Positions 1-12,904 of a DNA stretch of 64,000 nucleotides are shown here, one piece after another. The DNA is taken from NCBI GenBank assembly GCA_963995525.1, contig OZ023214.1:39252028-39316027 (forward strand), written 5' to 3'. Origin of the DNA: Escarpia spicata. Its lineage: Eukaryota; Annelida; Polychaeta; Sabellida; Siboglinidae. The notes under the pieces were generated by a model, which was not told the origin of the DNA, did no database searches, and saw only the letters and a list, made by a program, of their open reading frames with translations. Made by a program: the position numbers and the translations under genes. The first letter of the stretch is position 1. Every line of letters starts with the position of its first letter.

Positions 1-666
<666 letters not shown>

Positions 667-741
667 GTCCATGTAGCCTTTCAATCGTCTTATTCGAGAG
701 AATATGTTTATGTTAATTTGAATAATTGTCAGTAGTGTATC

Positions 742-2163
742 ATGTATTGTCATCTGAATGACAATACAACTCTGCACAATGTCCTCATTTGGTACAATTC
801 ACAAACTCCAAGTACTCTACTGAATAACAGTTTACCCAATATTTATTTGGATCGTTTTCTATCTTTGTTCGGTTGTTCGTTTCGAGATTTTGTTTGCTTT
901 GCAAGGTACATGCCCGATGGGAGAATATGCAAACTGTTGCCTTCCAACCCGTTCTCCCCGGGTAATCACACCTCCTTCTTCGAAGTTACTGCTGTCACGT
1001 TCCACAACAGCGTGGTGCCACCTCGCACCAGATTTGGTAGATGACTAACCCATCATCTTGAAAATGTTTAGCAGTTCGCATGATACTTGTTCTGTTAAAC
1101 TAAGTCTTGAACGGCTTGGTTATGTTCAGGGCCGTAGCTAGCTTAAAACCAACTGGGGGCAGTAAAAATACACTAAAGCATAGACATTCACGCGGGGGTT
1201 ATATCCCAGAATTTTTTTACAATGTATCCCCTTTTGGTGCAATCTAGCGTATTTTTTTTATAGAATTTCACCCACGGCTCAAGTATTGCTTCAGTGTTGG
1301 TTACATGAAAATAAATAATTAATATCAAATAGCAATACATTTATTAAAATCGACAGCATTGCACCATATACGGAATATCAGGCCAACAGTTACACCCGTC
1401 TGAAATTGTTATACACGATCACTTCCTCTCGCCGTCGCGTGCAATGAATCGCCAATTGGCTTTACACAAATAAACCTCTTCGTTGGTGGGAAGATAGTTT
1501 TATTTTCTATGTACATATAACAATCGGAGGCCATTGAGCCATCTTTCTGTCATTGTTGACCGACTCCACAACTTGAGGCGTCGTAATGCAAAAAAAGTAC
1601 CGCTCGCAATTCAAGGAACGCATCCGATGGGTGTAGTGAAGAAGATGTTTACGATGTCGCTGATGACAGCAATTGTTTGACCACACGCCGAAATCAGTTC
1701 ACGTGAAGAAGAAGGTTGTGGAACTTGAGGGTCATCGTACCTCTTTCACCACTTTGCGATTTCCACCGGAAGCTCGTATTGTTCAGCCGAACTAAGATAC
1801 CTATTGCAATACTTAGTTAGTACTGTTTCGACTTGTTTCTGTAGGTTGGAGCTGCTGTGCAAGCGGTGGTCACTCGAACATTTTTCAGCCAACTCGTCAA
1901 GGACGTGATCAATAAATTGGGGGGAAATATATTGATGCGATAGTAGTCAGCTGTTTATTGATCCGTGTATCCATCATTGGCACGATGGCGATGAAATTGT
2001 GCCATTCTGGATTTACGAATCTCAATACTTATAGAGTTGGCCACTAGCCCAACACGTCGCCATATTTCATCCCTCCCTGATGTGATGGTCCTGCAGTCCC
2101 GCAGGCATTTACTCGCCCAGTTTGCAGTGTTTGGCTTCGCCTCTACGCATTTACAATCTTGAT
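742..2163. other. No gene seen; ordinary flanking DNA
   Basis: The frames are short and broken, with no recognisable protein motif. A sequence CAGGGCCGTAGCTAGC near 1128-1143 looks like the end of a hAT-type DNA transposon, but I could not find its partner end. Confidence 0.5.
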
Positions 2164-2537
2164 CAGGGACGGATCTAACAGGACGAAATTATAATTTTAA
2201 GAAAATGGTCCTTTTTTATAGGGAAAAGAGCACTGAAAATATGTGGGTATTACTCAATAGCACTATTGCTGTGCTTGAACTTGAAGGAACTACCCGCACC
2301 ATTCACTGTGTCCCTCATCCACGCCTCAAACCTAGGCACGGTCGTTTTCAAGCACGGATCCAGGATTTCGGGAAATATAGTGCGGGTCAGTTTCTTAAAG
2401 AAATGGGCATGGAATCACAAAAACAGCAATGCGATCATTAATATAGGTTAGTCAAGAAGGGTACTTTAAAACTAAGAGTACTTTTTGGAATTTGTTCTGG
2501 GGGAAATGCCCCCTGCTCCCCGCTTGTTACATCCCTG
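2164..2537. mobile_element. Possible small hAT-like non-autonomous element
   Basis: The segment opens with CAGGGACGGATC and closes with ACATCCCTG, which reads CAGGGATGT on the other strand. These ends are short imperfect inverted repeats. An internal CACGGATCCAGGATTT and a final GGGGGAAATGCCCCCTGC resemble the GGATCCAG-type ends of other short elements in the window (8935 and 37265). I could not identify a target-site duplication. No transposase is encoded. Confidence 0.3.
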
Positions 2538-2550
2538 ACGTGGGTGATAC

Positions 2551-2619
2551 GTTTGCGATTATCAATAACGTACGTTTGCGATTATCAATAACGTACGTTT
2601 GCGATTATCAATAACGTAC
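2551..2619. repeat. 23-bp tandem repeat, three copies
   Basis: Three perfect tandem copies of a 23-bp unit starting GTTTGCGATTATCAATAACG. They lie immediately after the putative transposon end at 2537. Confidence 0.95.
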
Positions 2620-3881
2620 TTCGTTCACCAACTCTCGTTCTGTGCCGTTTCTATGATACACCTGACACAAGCACCTTGATGGTGATCAACTGGATTGTGG
2701 TTAATGTGTAAAATCGCCATGTACACACACACGCAGGCACGCACGCACGAACGAATGCGCGAGCATCACGTAGTTACCCACTTACTTCTTTGTAATGTGT
2801 CGCCTCTCCATTTACTTCAGTAGGTCTGCTTGCTCTCTTTCAGTGATTACTGGTTGTTGTTGTTTTGTACATATAATATCATCCCAGTTTTAATTAATTG
2901 AACATAACATTTTCCTTCAGAAACAGCGTCTGTTAGATAGACAATGGAAAATGGCGTACACGCTGCTGCGAACTCTATTATACGAAGTCAAATATTCACG
3001 CGGCGTCTTCCAGGAAACCGTCGTGAGTAATGTGGAATAATATAATTGAAAATGTATGCGGGGATGTTTTGCAGTATTAAATAATACCTATGCATAGAGT
3101 TGGCAATAATTAATTATAGCCATATTCATATAAAATATTGACGCAATAAACGGTGTGACTTAGGCTGTCCATTTATCATCGTTCACAATCAATTTTCTAT
3201 TCTGAAGTAGGAATATTATCAACACGAATGTTTTGAAAAAACTATTTTGAATTTTAATAACTGAGGTCATATTTTAACGATTCAGCACAGTTAGACGACG
3301 TATAATTCAAAAAATGTTTGCTGTTTCTATACAACTCTGGTGATATATTCAGCTATAACAATTGTTTTATGTTGTGACGTGTCGATACAACATAAATAAA
3401 TTGTCATAACTGAATAGTCCATATATGTGGAACATGTCTTGGTGTGATAATCATTGCTGAGCGGTAGCCTATTGGCTTAGCGGCCGTCTTTAAAAATGGC
3501 CACCAAATCAAATGTCCTAATATCGTAATAACAGCGTCACCTAGAACCATATTGTATTAATATATAGGTAATAGGGGTCAAATATTTACATCTGAACTTG
3601 GTGTGACGTTCACATCGGCCATATTTAAAGATGGCGCCCGCCACTGACTATTATTCCTGTATCTTACGGACGACATAACCAAGAGCCACATATATAAAGT
3701 CAAAATGTAGTTTATCATGTATGGGGATTTCAAATATGTATATATATTTTGATATTCGCCGACATTATTATATCCGCCAGTTTTCAAGATGGCGCCCTAC
3801 AACTTACATGTAGTTCAGAATGATAGGCTTATTGTTCCTCAGTTAAATAATTGTCATTGCCATTCCCATCATCAGAGTCCC
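2620..3881. other. No gene seen; AT-rich flanking DNA
   Basis: No coding signal is seen. Three loosely similar stretches near 3480, 3615 and 3780 each contain an 'AAGATGGCG'-type core (AAAATGGCC in the first). This suggests a degenerate local duplication spaced by about 140-170 bp. Confidence 0.4.
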
Positions 3882-4780
3882 CTAGTTAAACTTCTGAACT
3901 GATCTGAGGAGTGCCCATCCACCCAATGACCAGATGACCGTCCATCTGTACTCTTTCGAGTCTGTCACAAATGGCTGAATCTGAAGGCAGCACTTCCTGA
4001 TTAACGCTTGGTAGTTGGCACGAAGAACATGTATCTGGAGGCAATGTCTGCATGGTGAAAGCTGGCTGGACTCGGCGTGTCTTCGTTTGCCACAGAGGAA
4101 TTGGTAGCGCAGTTCATTTAAGTCGCCGGTGTTGGTTGTTGTCGCATACAGGTGATAAGTAAACAACCGTATTTTGTCAAGCAGTTTTGTTTAGATTTCG
4201 CAGGACGGACCAAGTTGGATGAATCTAGTATTAACATTTTTCATCAGTTTCAGGGCACCCAGCTTCCCACGGCCTATGGCTCATTGCTACCCAATGAACT
4301 TGCCAGTTTCCTAATGTTGATGAACAGTGTGTTGTTTTTTGTTCAACACTTCTGATAGATGGAGCAGGGGATGTCTCTGTTGAAATCAAGGCAAAGCACC
4401 ATGATATTCGTGTCTTCGCCTACACCATGACTACCTATGACCCGGCCTTTGCATTTTGCAGTACACGTAAGTGCATAAGTATCTGCTTCTTCTTGTGTGG
4501 ACGTTTGTTCTGTGACTTCATTTCATTCCGTCATCGTGTAGCAATCTTCCTCAAAGGTTAACTTGTCACTTAGTCTCTCCCTGTACTTGGGCAGTTTCCA
4601 TTGTTCGACGATGAATTTGATCGGGCTGGACTTGTTGCAGGAGGTGCACAGGAATTCTCTCCACTGCTGGATATTGTGCCTACTGCAATGTTCTTGTGCT
4701 GACTATTTGTGCTATTTCCCGCTTGCACCGCTCAGCATTTTTGGTTGACGCCTCCCGGTAAATGTCGAATAACTCATCAA
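3882..4780 (-). pseudogene. Decayed copy of an invertebrate FEN1/XPG-like nuclease family protein
   Basis: Read on the minus strand through several frameshifts and stops, the segment gives in order: FDELFDIYREAS, NKSSPIKF, KLPKYRERLSDK, STQEEADT, GEDTNIMVLCLDF, IPCSIYQKC, LFINIRKLASSLG, GKLGALKLMK, TYHLYATTTNTGDLNELRYQ, SSQLSPC and RANYQA. From memory this order matches a multi-copy family of uncharacterised invertebrate proteins. Its EEAD and 'EDTDxxVL' acidic motifs and a later 'TGCDT' motif look like the I-region and GxDY motif of FEN1/XPG flap nucleases. In this copy the TGCDT segment is missing between SSLG and GKLG, so it should be inactive. The fold assignment is inference; the pseudogene status is directly visible. 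A second copy lies at 12065-13135 on the other strand. Confidence 0.6.
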
Positions 4781-5052
4781 ACCTATGACTACGTGAATCA
4801 TCGTGTAGGACTAAAAACATGACAGATTCTGCCAGCTGTGCAAACGTATTTTAGTTGCCGTTCAACATCTGCATCAACGATGCAGGTTGATGGGTCAAGG
4901 ATATCGTCTCCTGGAGAACCGTTTCACTCCAACTCTCTAGCGACCCCGGAAGTCGATTTTGCCGTTCAAAGTTACGTCGCTTAAATATCTTTAAAAATTC
5001 ATTTAAATATTTAATTTATTTATATATCTATTTATTCCACTTCTACAAAGGA

Positions 5053-5142
5053 ACTGTGATGGTATATGTCGTGCGGAATGGCACAAGCGAAACAGACGCG
5101 AACTACATCACGTCTGCCACGCGAAAGTGCACATAATAATAA
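5053..5142 (+). repeat. 90-bp dispersed repeat, copy 1
   Basis: This stretch, containing GGAATGGCACAAGCGAAACA, is nearly identical to one at 6150-6237 in the same orientation. An AT-rich stretch upstream of each copy is also loosely similar, so the duplicated unit may be longer. No coding role is apparent. Confidence 0.85.
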
Positions 5143-5269
5143 TAAATTACGTCGTGTTGACGTCAAGACACGCGTCGCGCCAGCGCGTCTCCAAAGATGG
5201 CCGCCATTGTTAGTTTCGCATTCGATGATAATTCTTTTAATGGTATGTGGTTGGTGCGTCTGAGCGCTT

Positions 5270-6149
5270 CAGTTCACACTAAAGCATGACAAGTTGAGCT
5301 TTCACAAAACCAAAGTGTTCCTAGTTGCAGAGATGGCGGCAATTTTGTCGAAAAGCATATTTGAAATCAGCAGCATCCATTTTTGAAGGTGGCGAATGTT
5401 CCGGTACGTAAAATTTAACCGTTCAAATTCCGGCGGCGAACCGCGATGGATCGCGATGTCGCGGTAAGGCGCGAACTCTGAACGCGACCCTGTTGATCAT
5501 TTTGTTTACGTCACAATTTAATTTCAAACACAAAAGCATCCCTCCAAACGGAGCTCTTTTTCCTTAGTGTGGGTGCATACGCACCCATCATACCCCGAAG
5601 CCCGTGAGCATAGCAAGTTCTGTTCTGTCTAATACCGCCGAAAATCGTTATGCGCACACAGGGCAAAAATCAGTTTTGTTTTCCGTCATTTATATCGAAG
5701 CACTCGAAGTACTCTTTTAACGACAATTAATTTCTGCCTACTTAGTATCACCAGTATGAAGTAAATTAACATAGTGCAAATCAAACATTGTCAAAATCGT
5801 ATGATCTTACCGACCTTCATATTTGCTTTCCATTTCAATGTGTCTACGTTGATAAACAATGAACGTCGCTGATTTTGTGATTTTCACGTGTTCAGCAAGC
5901 CATTTTTAATTAAAACAATAATGTTGTAATTGATAATTTATTTATAGTGTGTCTATTTGTTTCATCATTATATATTTTATAATATATAATAAGTTAATTG
6001 CTCGAAGACAAGAATTTGGAATCAGGGAGGTTAACAGGCGATCAGACAAACGTTTGCAGGATATTGAATAGCTGTGAAAATATTTATAGGAGTGTTTTTT
6101 CTTAGTTAAGTTATTTATATGTCGATTAATTTTACTACTCCAAGAAAAA
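5270..6149. other. No gene seen
   Basis: A GC-rich patch near 5425-5490 is rich in GCGATG/GCGGTA words. The rest is AT-rich, with no frame showing recognisable protein. Confidence 0.4.
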
Positions 6150-6237
6150 CTGTGATGGTACATTTTGTGGAATGGCACAAGCGAAACAGACGCGAACCAC
6201 ATCACGTCTGCCACGCGAAAGTGCACATAACAATAAT
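6150..6237 (+). repeat. 90-bp dispersed repeat, copy 2
   Basis: Second copy of the repeat at 5053-5142, about 1.1 kb away in the same orientation. It differs by only a handful of substitutions. Confidence 0.85.
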
Positions 6238-8934
6238 GTTCGTTGTAATGTTTTTACGATTTAATGTGGACGTCGTATGCCACTTTCTTGAACAAATGTC
6301 GACAGCAAACCCTTCTTTTGAGAGTTCACATTCATAGACTCTGTAAGGAACTATTTTCCTAATTGACTCATACGTTTAATAATTGTTGTATCTGAAAGAG
6401 TGTCTTGCTGAAGCAAATATTGTTCATATGGGAAATATTTGTTCACCTCAGACATTTCTTCACGCACGTTCCGTTTCCTTGTTATTTTCCCTCTCTTCTA
6501 AATGTTATTTGGGCATTACATATTATATTACAATAAAATACCTCATATGACATTATATAGTAGTTTTTCTTAATGGACGTTGTAATAAGTTCATGCGGCG
6601 TAATTTATGGGTTTTGTTCGATGTTTTTATTATGATGCATGGACATTTACATCGGTATTGTGTAAATCTCCCAAATACGCATTATTAACATATTTATGAC
6701 ATTAAATCGCCAAGAAACGCTTGTGTCATGAAAGTCGGTAACGTCGTAAAATCCGACTTGAAAGTAAGGTTTGATGCTGCATCTTCCAGTTCCATGTCTC
6801 CTGGTTCCAGTTGGTCGGACGGCTTGTCATATGCTGCGCCTGACTGGACAAACTGTGCATAGGGATACTCCCTCCAGCCATGACTAGCATGAACATATTG
6901 CCCACCCCTCCGGAAACAGCATGCGCTGTCACATAAAGCAAACAACCAACGAAAACGGAACACAATGATCTGACGTGGTTGGCCGATTTATTGTGACGTC
7001 ACGCCGACTTGGAGAGTGTACATTATGTCAGCGTTGAAAAGTGGGTGGAGATTATGGCATGGCATCGAGAAATGATTAAGTATTGAAACCTATGCAAATT
7101 AGAAAGTGGCGCCTCAATCGGTAAATGAGTGACCTGTGACAACGAACTAACATTGTTCGGTAGTATTTAAAACACCAATAATTACACGACGTGATTGCAC
7201 GTCCGTCCATTGGTTATTTTAGGAACCATTATCGGGAAACCATTTGGTTGTTACATTAACAGAAAGGTGCTAGCGATCGCTGGATTTAGTGTTTTGGACG
7301 TGTTTTGAGTTGAGCATTTTCACTCGGTCATCTACTTTTGTTACCACCCAATAATAAAGCGCCATTATACGCGCGATCACGATATTATCTATACGACACA
7401 AACATCTAATTATAATCGAGTTAGCGTATGTTTGTTTGTATGTGTATATGTTAAGGGTTTCCTCATACACGACCTGCTCTTCGGGCGCGAAAGTTTCAGG
7501 GATCCATCTACGAACCCACGAATATAACGTAACACCTCTTTTTAAAAATAGGTCTACACCTTATATGTCACCTGTTATAGGTTAATTTAATCGTTCGCAA
7601 CGTAAAACGTACTGCGCGAACGCCGAAGTCCGAATTCGGCTAAACTTTACGTCATAGCAAACGTTCGTACCAGTACAGCAGGAAATCATCTACTTCATCT
7701 GAGTGTACACGTACAACGGGGCGGTTTCTTCTACCTACCAGTTTCTGTTGTCTTTTGACATTTTACTGAATGTCACATTACATAAGTCATTATTCAGATA
7801 TATGTCACTGGTGACAAAGGAAAATCCAAAAGAAAAAGGTGGTATCTGTGTGCCGCAAAACGTGTTTCCCCTGTTTTACATTTGTATATCATTCAAACAA
7901 ATTGTGTGGATGCCATATTTGAGTAAATAACCGATACTGATTTAGAATATCGATTTAAAAAAAAAAATTCTTCACACTTTTATAAATAGCATATTCGATT
8001 TGTGTTCGGCAGCTATAGGAAAACATCGTTTTAACAAAAAAAATCGACAGTTTGCTTCCATAAGATATTGCTATTCTAAAATCGACATATATTTAAGCAC
8101 ATTTTTGCAGTTTTAAAAGTTGCTTTGAGTGAAGTATTTACATGCAATTTAAGGTGAAACTGCTTTGCCGCTAGCAATCGCTTTATGTACGACAACACAC
8201 TGACATGGTTTGCATTTCTGTATCTTAATCAAAGAAATACTCCATTCACCACATATAGTTTACAGACCTGACTTTTGAGTTTATTTGAACAAAACACATT
8301 CTCTTTTCGTTGATTACATAGGCCTACTAACTTATGTAAACATTTAAATTCCGCCTCTAGATTAGTCGGCGAATCTTAGCGTGCAACAAAATTGACCGGT
8401 GTAGTTAAACAAATTACGTCTGCTGCAAGAGTAGCGTCATATGAAAGATGGACATTCTGCTAGTGATTGTAAAGCTGTCGAAGCAACACAACGTTCTAAA
8501 ACACCACTATCCACTTACTTGTCAGGTAATGTTTCGGTTCACCTCTTGCGTCAGAACACTGACTTGCTCGCTCAACGATCACTTGCAGAATGAAAGTCGC
8601 TGCGGTCTCACATAGGAAATGTTATTAAATACCAGTTTTAATTAGTTATAACAACAATGTGTAGGTCTCGTTGAATGACTCGACTGACGGATAAATACCT
8701 ATTATGAATTACACACCACGCGACGAATGATTTCGTTCGCAGTCTTCTTGGAAATGCAATGATTTCTGTTTTTCTTCTGTAATTACAGAATCCACGTGCG
8801 GATATTGTCCAACTTAAGCAATACCTCCCCAGATAACCAAATTAATAATTATCTTATAATCGCCTCAGGGTGCGGCAGCTGGCCGGACTGCTGATCATGT
8901 CGAATCGAATATGAACAGCCTTCGTTAATGCCAG
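6238..8934. other. No gene supported
   Basis: This is mostly AT-rich, low-complexity flank. An 89-codon minus-strand frame at 6694-6963 is open but has no recognised motif and no clear splice context. I do not call it a gene. No RNA gene or transposon end is evident. Confidence 0.4.
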
Positions 8935-9252
8935 CAGGGGCGGATCCAGAAGTCGAGCCTGGGGGGCACAAAAACCTCCACTGGTGGCCGAACCAAACGG
9001 TGTAGTCAAAATGTTGTCGCTGCCGCGCTGCCGTAACTTCAACCACTCCGCTGTCTCAGCTGGTGATATCGGAAGACATAGGGGGTGCTGTTGAATTTCT
9101 TTCGCCACCGCGACACCTTAACTTCAGCTTAGTAGCATTATAACCTGAACGGGGGGACATTTCAAACGGTCTATGGGCACGGTCGCGTGGGCCCATTATA
9201 TAAGGTCTGCGCGCACACACAACGCCTAGGGGCCCCTTGGATCCGCCTATGG
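8935..9252 (+). mobile_element. hAT-like MITE, copy 1
   Basis: It starts CAGGGGCGGATCCAG and ends GGATCCGCCTATGG, giving short inverted ends. The interior matches, in reverse orientation, a segment at 37265-37592. Shared words include GGGGGGCACAAAA, TTTCGCCAC, TTCAGCTTA and AACCTGAACGGGGG. Two diverged copies in opposite orientation support a non-autonomous DNA transposon. No transposase frame is present. Confidence 0.6.
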
Positions 9253-9649
9253 TCAGCATAAAGAGACAATACAAATAGGCCTGTGACATCAATTATGAAG
9301 ACTGGGAGGCAGTTGCCGAAAATCGCTTGGCGTCAGACTGTATACAGAGGCATTGGCCGGGCTGAGGAAAAGAATCACCAGCATGCGGCTGAAAAGAGGA
9401 TGCGGCGCAAATAGCAAGCTGCACAACAACTGTCATCCTGTTTCATCTCCTTTGGCTGCGGCAGGAATTGTCACTCACAAATCGGACTGCACAACCATGG
9501 CGGACGCTGCCAAATTTCAAGAAACTGACAACAGGGCGCGTCAGCATCGTCCTTCGAGACGATGCCCTGCTTACTACTACTACAAAAAATTACCCGCCCT
9601 CTCCTCGAGGTATGCTTGGCGCCAACAACCGCAACTATAAAAAATAAAC

Positions 9650-10470
9650 TGTTACAGAAACATTTACGATGAACTCAAAAGAGCAACTTGGGAGGCTTGG
9701 GAGAATAAAGTTGTGCCTTCAAACAGAAGTGCAGTGAAATCCGAGAGGACGCTGCACGGCTGACTGCCCTACTGACACCCAAGACAAATTAAGAATTACA
9801 AGATAAACCTACTTTAACTATGTGTGAGACCAGATTATTATAGTCCGGCCAAGTGAAATTTACAACGGGAGAGATGGGGCTCAACTCTGGTCATGACGAC
9901 GAAGACGCCTGGCACACTGAGGGTGTGGCCCTGATGCTGTGAGAGGTACGGAGAGCTCTTATTAACTGGGAGACGATCAGTTCCAGATGATTACTGCCAA
10001 ATTCACGACCAAAAAGAAGAGTATACTGTAGATATTAACGTGGTAGTTTTATGCTTCCACAAACGATCCGGACGAGTTAAGGAACGACGACTTCTACAAC
10101 GGGTCACATAAAGTATTCGAAGGACAAGGGTCGAAGGACATATAGCCATTCTTATGAGCGACTTCAATGCAAAGAGATGGGTGGAGCATTTCACAGAATT
10201 ACTCAACCGAGAAAGTTATACCCTTCATTACTGTAATGAACCAAGGAGAACGGAAACCGATAAAGCTATCGTGAAACCGAAGAACAGAAAGGCAGCAGGG
10301 CCTAATGAAATGACAGCGGAAGCAATAAAGGCATGTATTCGCACATCTACAGAAATACAATACAGCCTGTTGGGGAAAGTCTGTGAAGACCCTCGGTGGG
10401 ACACTAGCTGCCTCGCCCATTGTGCCCAAGAGGAGGCTGATATGCAAATTGCAGTTTTTTGTTGTGCATC
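9650..10470 (+). mobile_element. Fragment of an RTE-like LINE (start of reverse transcriptase)
   Basis: The open frame at 10154-10567 reads RWVEHFTELLNRESYTLHYC and then KPKNRKAAGPNEMTAEAIKA. This is the region just upstream of and into the first conserved reverse-transcriptase block of RTE-type non-LTR elements; the usual form is 'RWAEHFEELLN...LKNGKAAGPDGI'. Upstream, from about 9650, the same strand gives ELKRATWEAWENKVVPSN and further LINE-like fragments with stops. The catalytic YADD block is absent, so this is an internal dead fragment. Some similarity may extend up to about 9350. Confidence 0.7.
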
Positions 10471-10570
10471 ACGCTATTTTCACCGTAGCATGCGAAAGGA
10501 GTACCTGTCAATACTATTTAATTCATGTACGAAATTGCCAGTATCGAAGGATTTGATAATATCGTGAAAT

Positions 10571-12064
10571 AAGGAACAAAATAAGTACCAGGCTGAGAAG
10601 TTAGGGAGCGGTCATTATATAAGTTGGAGTTTTTTGGTAATCATCAAGGAGGATGCAGTCGGAGGGTTTGGGGAACCTTATTTGGGGTTACAGTTGGCGA
10701 TATTTTAGTGAGCTTCAAGAGGGGTGCAGTTGAATTTTTGGCGAGCCTGCAGTTGGAGGGTTTTGATGATATATTCATCACCTTCCGACGCATATATATA
10801 TAATGTCAACAACAAGACTATTAATACATTTTTATGTAAATATGCTGTTAGCAAAATTACTAATTACATAAAGCTAATAAACACATTATGCAATTAATTA
10901 ACAGTAACATCAATCATGTGTTGCTTATAATAATTAACTCCACAAATGTCTATATGAACATATAACGGTGAGCCTTGCTACCATATAGTGATTGTCTCGG
11001 ATTTAGACCAATTTCTTGTAGTTTTCATAGCTTATTTTCAAACTTAGCGCTATTATGAATTATTTCTCCTCCATACCAACATGCCCCGCACATCAAAGAA
11101 CGCTTGGAAAATAAGTGATCAGATCTTACATGTGTTTGTCTCCTCTTTTAAGCGGTTTGGGCTCGTATGAGAGAAGTATGCAGCAAGTGCAGAGACAGGG
11201 GCCTACTGACGCCATATTCGAACAAACGTTAGCGATGCTAGCGTTTGTTTTCAATGGGTAAATCCACCCACACAATTGTTTTTTTTTATTGTTAACTAAC
11301 ATGGTCACCCATAGATTTTCAGGAGTATGAATGGTTTACTCAACAACATATTTTTTAGAATGTCTGATTATTATCTATAGTTCATGCTTCTTGCAGCTTT
11401 TAGAAATCGATAAACCTGTACGTGTGGATCACTAAATTATGATTACAATCGTGGACAAAACAACTCAAACAATTGCACCTCCGCTTGATGCTAACCAAAA
11501 ACGCCAACTTAATTACCGCTCCCTGCCTTCTCAGCCTGAAATAGATTTGTTCCATACTTCAAGATATTATAAAATCCTTCGGTTTTAACAATTTCGTATT
11601 ATAATTGTACAATGTTGACAGGTTATCATTCCGCATTTTGCGATGAAAGTAGTGTAATTCACAACAAAACATATGTTGCACCGCGATCTATTTTGTCACT
11701 ACGATCAAGTAGCTTGCGTTAAAATATCGTTTTTACGTTCCAGAATACGTAAAATACATGCTTCTCACTTTCAACTTATGGGAACCACGAAGAACTACAA
11801 GTATGACTTTCATTTACAGTTTGGAACAAAACATAACACCATGCTAACAGATACGACGGGAGACATTTATTGGAAGCAGTGGACCAAACCAGGATCATAC
11901 ACACTATGGGCACCAAAAGGCTGCTTGACGCACCCACAAATATGTCAGGAAACATGTTATGTATCAATACAAACAAGAGAGTTCTTTGTCTTTTTGGCGG
12001 TGCACAGTCACCTCGCGTTGTTCGGAGGTTATGTGTAGGTCCTACTGTCCCTGTTTACTAGCCG
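10571..12064. other. No gene supported
   Basis: A 10610-10760 patch has three degenerate repeats around GGATGCAGTCGGAGGGTTT. The rest is AT-rich. A 121-codon plus frame at 11673-12038 has no recognised motif. It lies just upstream of the FEN-like pseudogene and may contain decayed N-terminal sequence of it. Confidence 0.35.
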
Positions 12065-12200
12065 CAGGCCTAGCCCCTCAAGACTATGAGGAGGCTGGTA
12101 GACAAAATTATCCTGGACCTGGCAGTTGCAATTATGACGGCTTCCACAAGGTACTCCTGCGTACAGTGGACACATACGTGGTCGTCTTGGCATCAGCCTG
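12065..12200 (+). pseudogene. FEN1/XPG-like family pseudogene, upstream part
   Basis: The frame reads LAPQDYEEAG, then after about 20 residues GFHKVLLRTVDTYVVVLASA. Members of the invertebrate family, as I recall them, read 'LAPCxHEEADTR...KVLLRTVDTDVVVLAVA' here. The second aspartate of the DTD acidic motif is Tyr in this copy and the EEAD is EEAG. It is therefore catalytically broken as well as fragmentary. It continues at 12905 beyond an inserted MITE. Confidence 0.6.
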
Positions 12201-12212
12201 ATCAGGCATAGG

Positions 12213-12904
12213 TTAATTTCAATAGTTAATTCAATTAACTTTCTCAAAATACACAAATTAGTTTTATTTTTCTGGAAGAGGTTAATTTAACAAAATCTGA
12301 ATTAACTTTGATTTATTGTGCATTATTTCATGCATTCCAGTGGCAGTAATCACTGCCACCCAGAGACAATTGTCTGAACAGCCTCCATGTCCAGTCAATG
12401 AATAAGCTCCACTGGAATAGTGGCAGTTGGCCCACTTGGCTGTATGCTATTATGTAATAAAAATACTTAGTTTTAACACCCATCCATGCGCATATGCAAT
12501 ACAAAGAGTATCTGGAGCTGTTTAGTGTAGCCGGAAAGGCGTTCAGTGCTGAAAGATGTTGGTTAAGTGACAAAGTTGTGATGTTTGAACTGCTCATGTT
12601 CTTGAAATGTAATAAATGATCTGGACCAGACAATAAACACTGATTAACAATAGCTTGGTGAACTAATACACATTACAGTATTTAATGGTACCATGTATAA
12701 TTATATTTGCATGTTTTTAATAGAAAAAACAGTTAATTAAATGTGTTAATGCTGTAAAATCAGTTAATCTCAATTTGTGTTTTGTTTTTAACACAGAAAG
12801 TCACTTGTTAATTCAGTTAGTTATGATTTGTTAATTTAACTTGTTATTTGAATCAAAGTTAATTGTTAGTTTAATTTAACTGAGAAAATAGAGATAAATT
12901 TAAC
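12213..12904. mobile_element. AT-rich inverted-repeat MITE inserted in the pseudogene
   Basis: The segment begins GTTAATTTCAATAGTTAATT and ends AGAGATAAATTTAAC, which reads GTTAAATTTATCTCT on the other strand. The outer 100 bp or so on each side are loosely complementary (GAATTAACTTTGATT on the left, AATCAAAGTTAATTG on the right). That gives a long imperfect inverted repeat around a non-coding centre of about 400 bp. It separates two parts of one pseudogene (12065-12200 and 12905-13135), which marks it as an insertion. The superfamily is not determined. Confidence 0.55.

Noticed and set aside
1128..1150. CAGGGCCGTAGCTAGC as a transposon terminus
   Set aside because: No matching inverted end or target duplication was found nearby.
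6694..6963. 89-codon minus frame of varied composition (SACCFRRGGQYVHASHGW)
   Set aside because: No family resemblance, no clear splice sites or neighbouring exons, and an equally long overlapping frame exists in another phase.
11673..12038. 121-codon plus frame upstream of the FEN-like pseudogene
   Set aside because: It does not match the family motifs I can recall and has no independent support.
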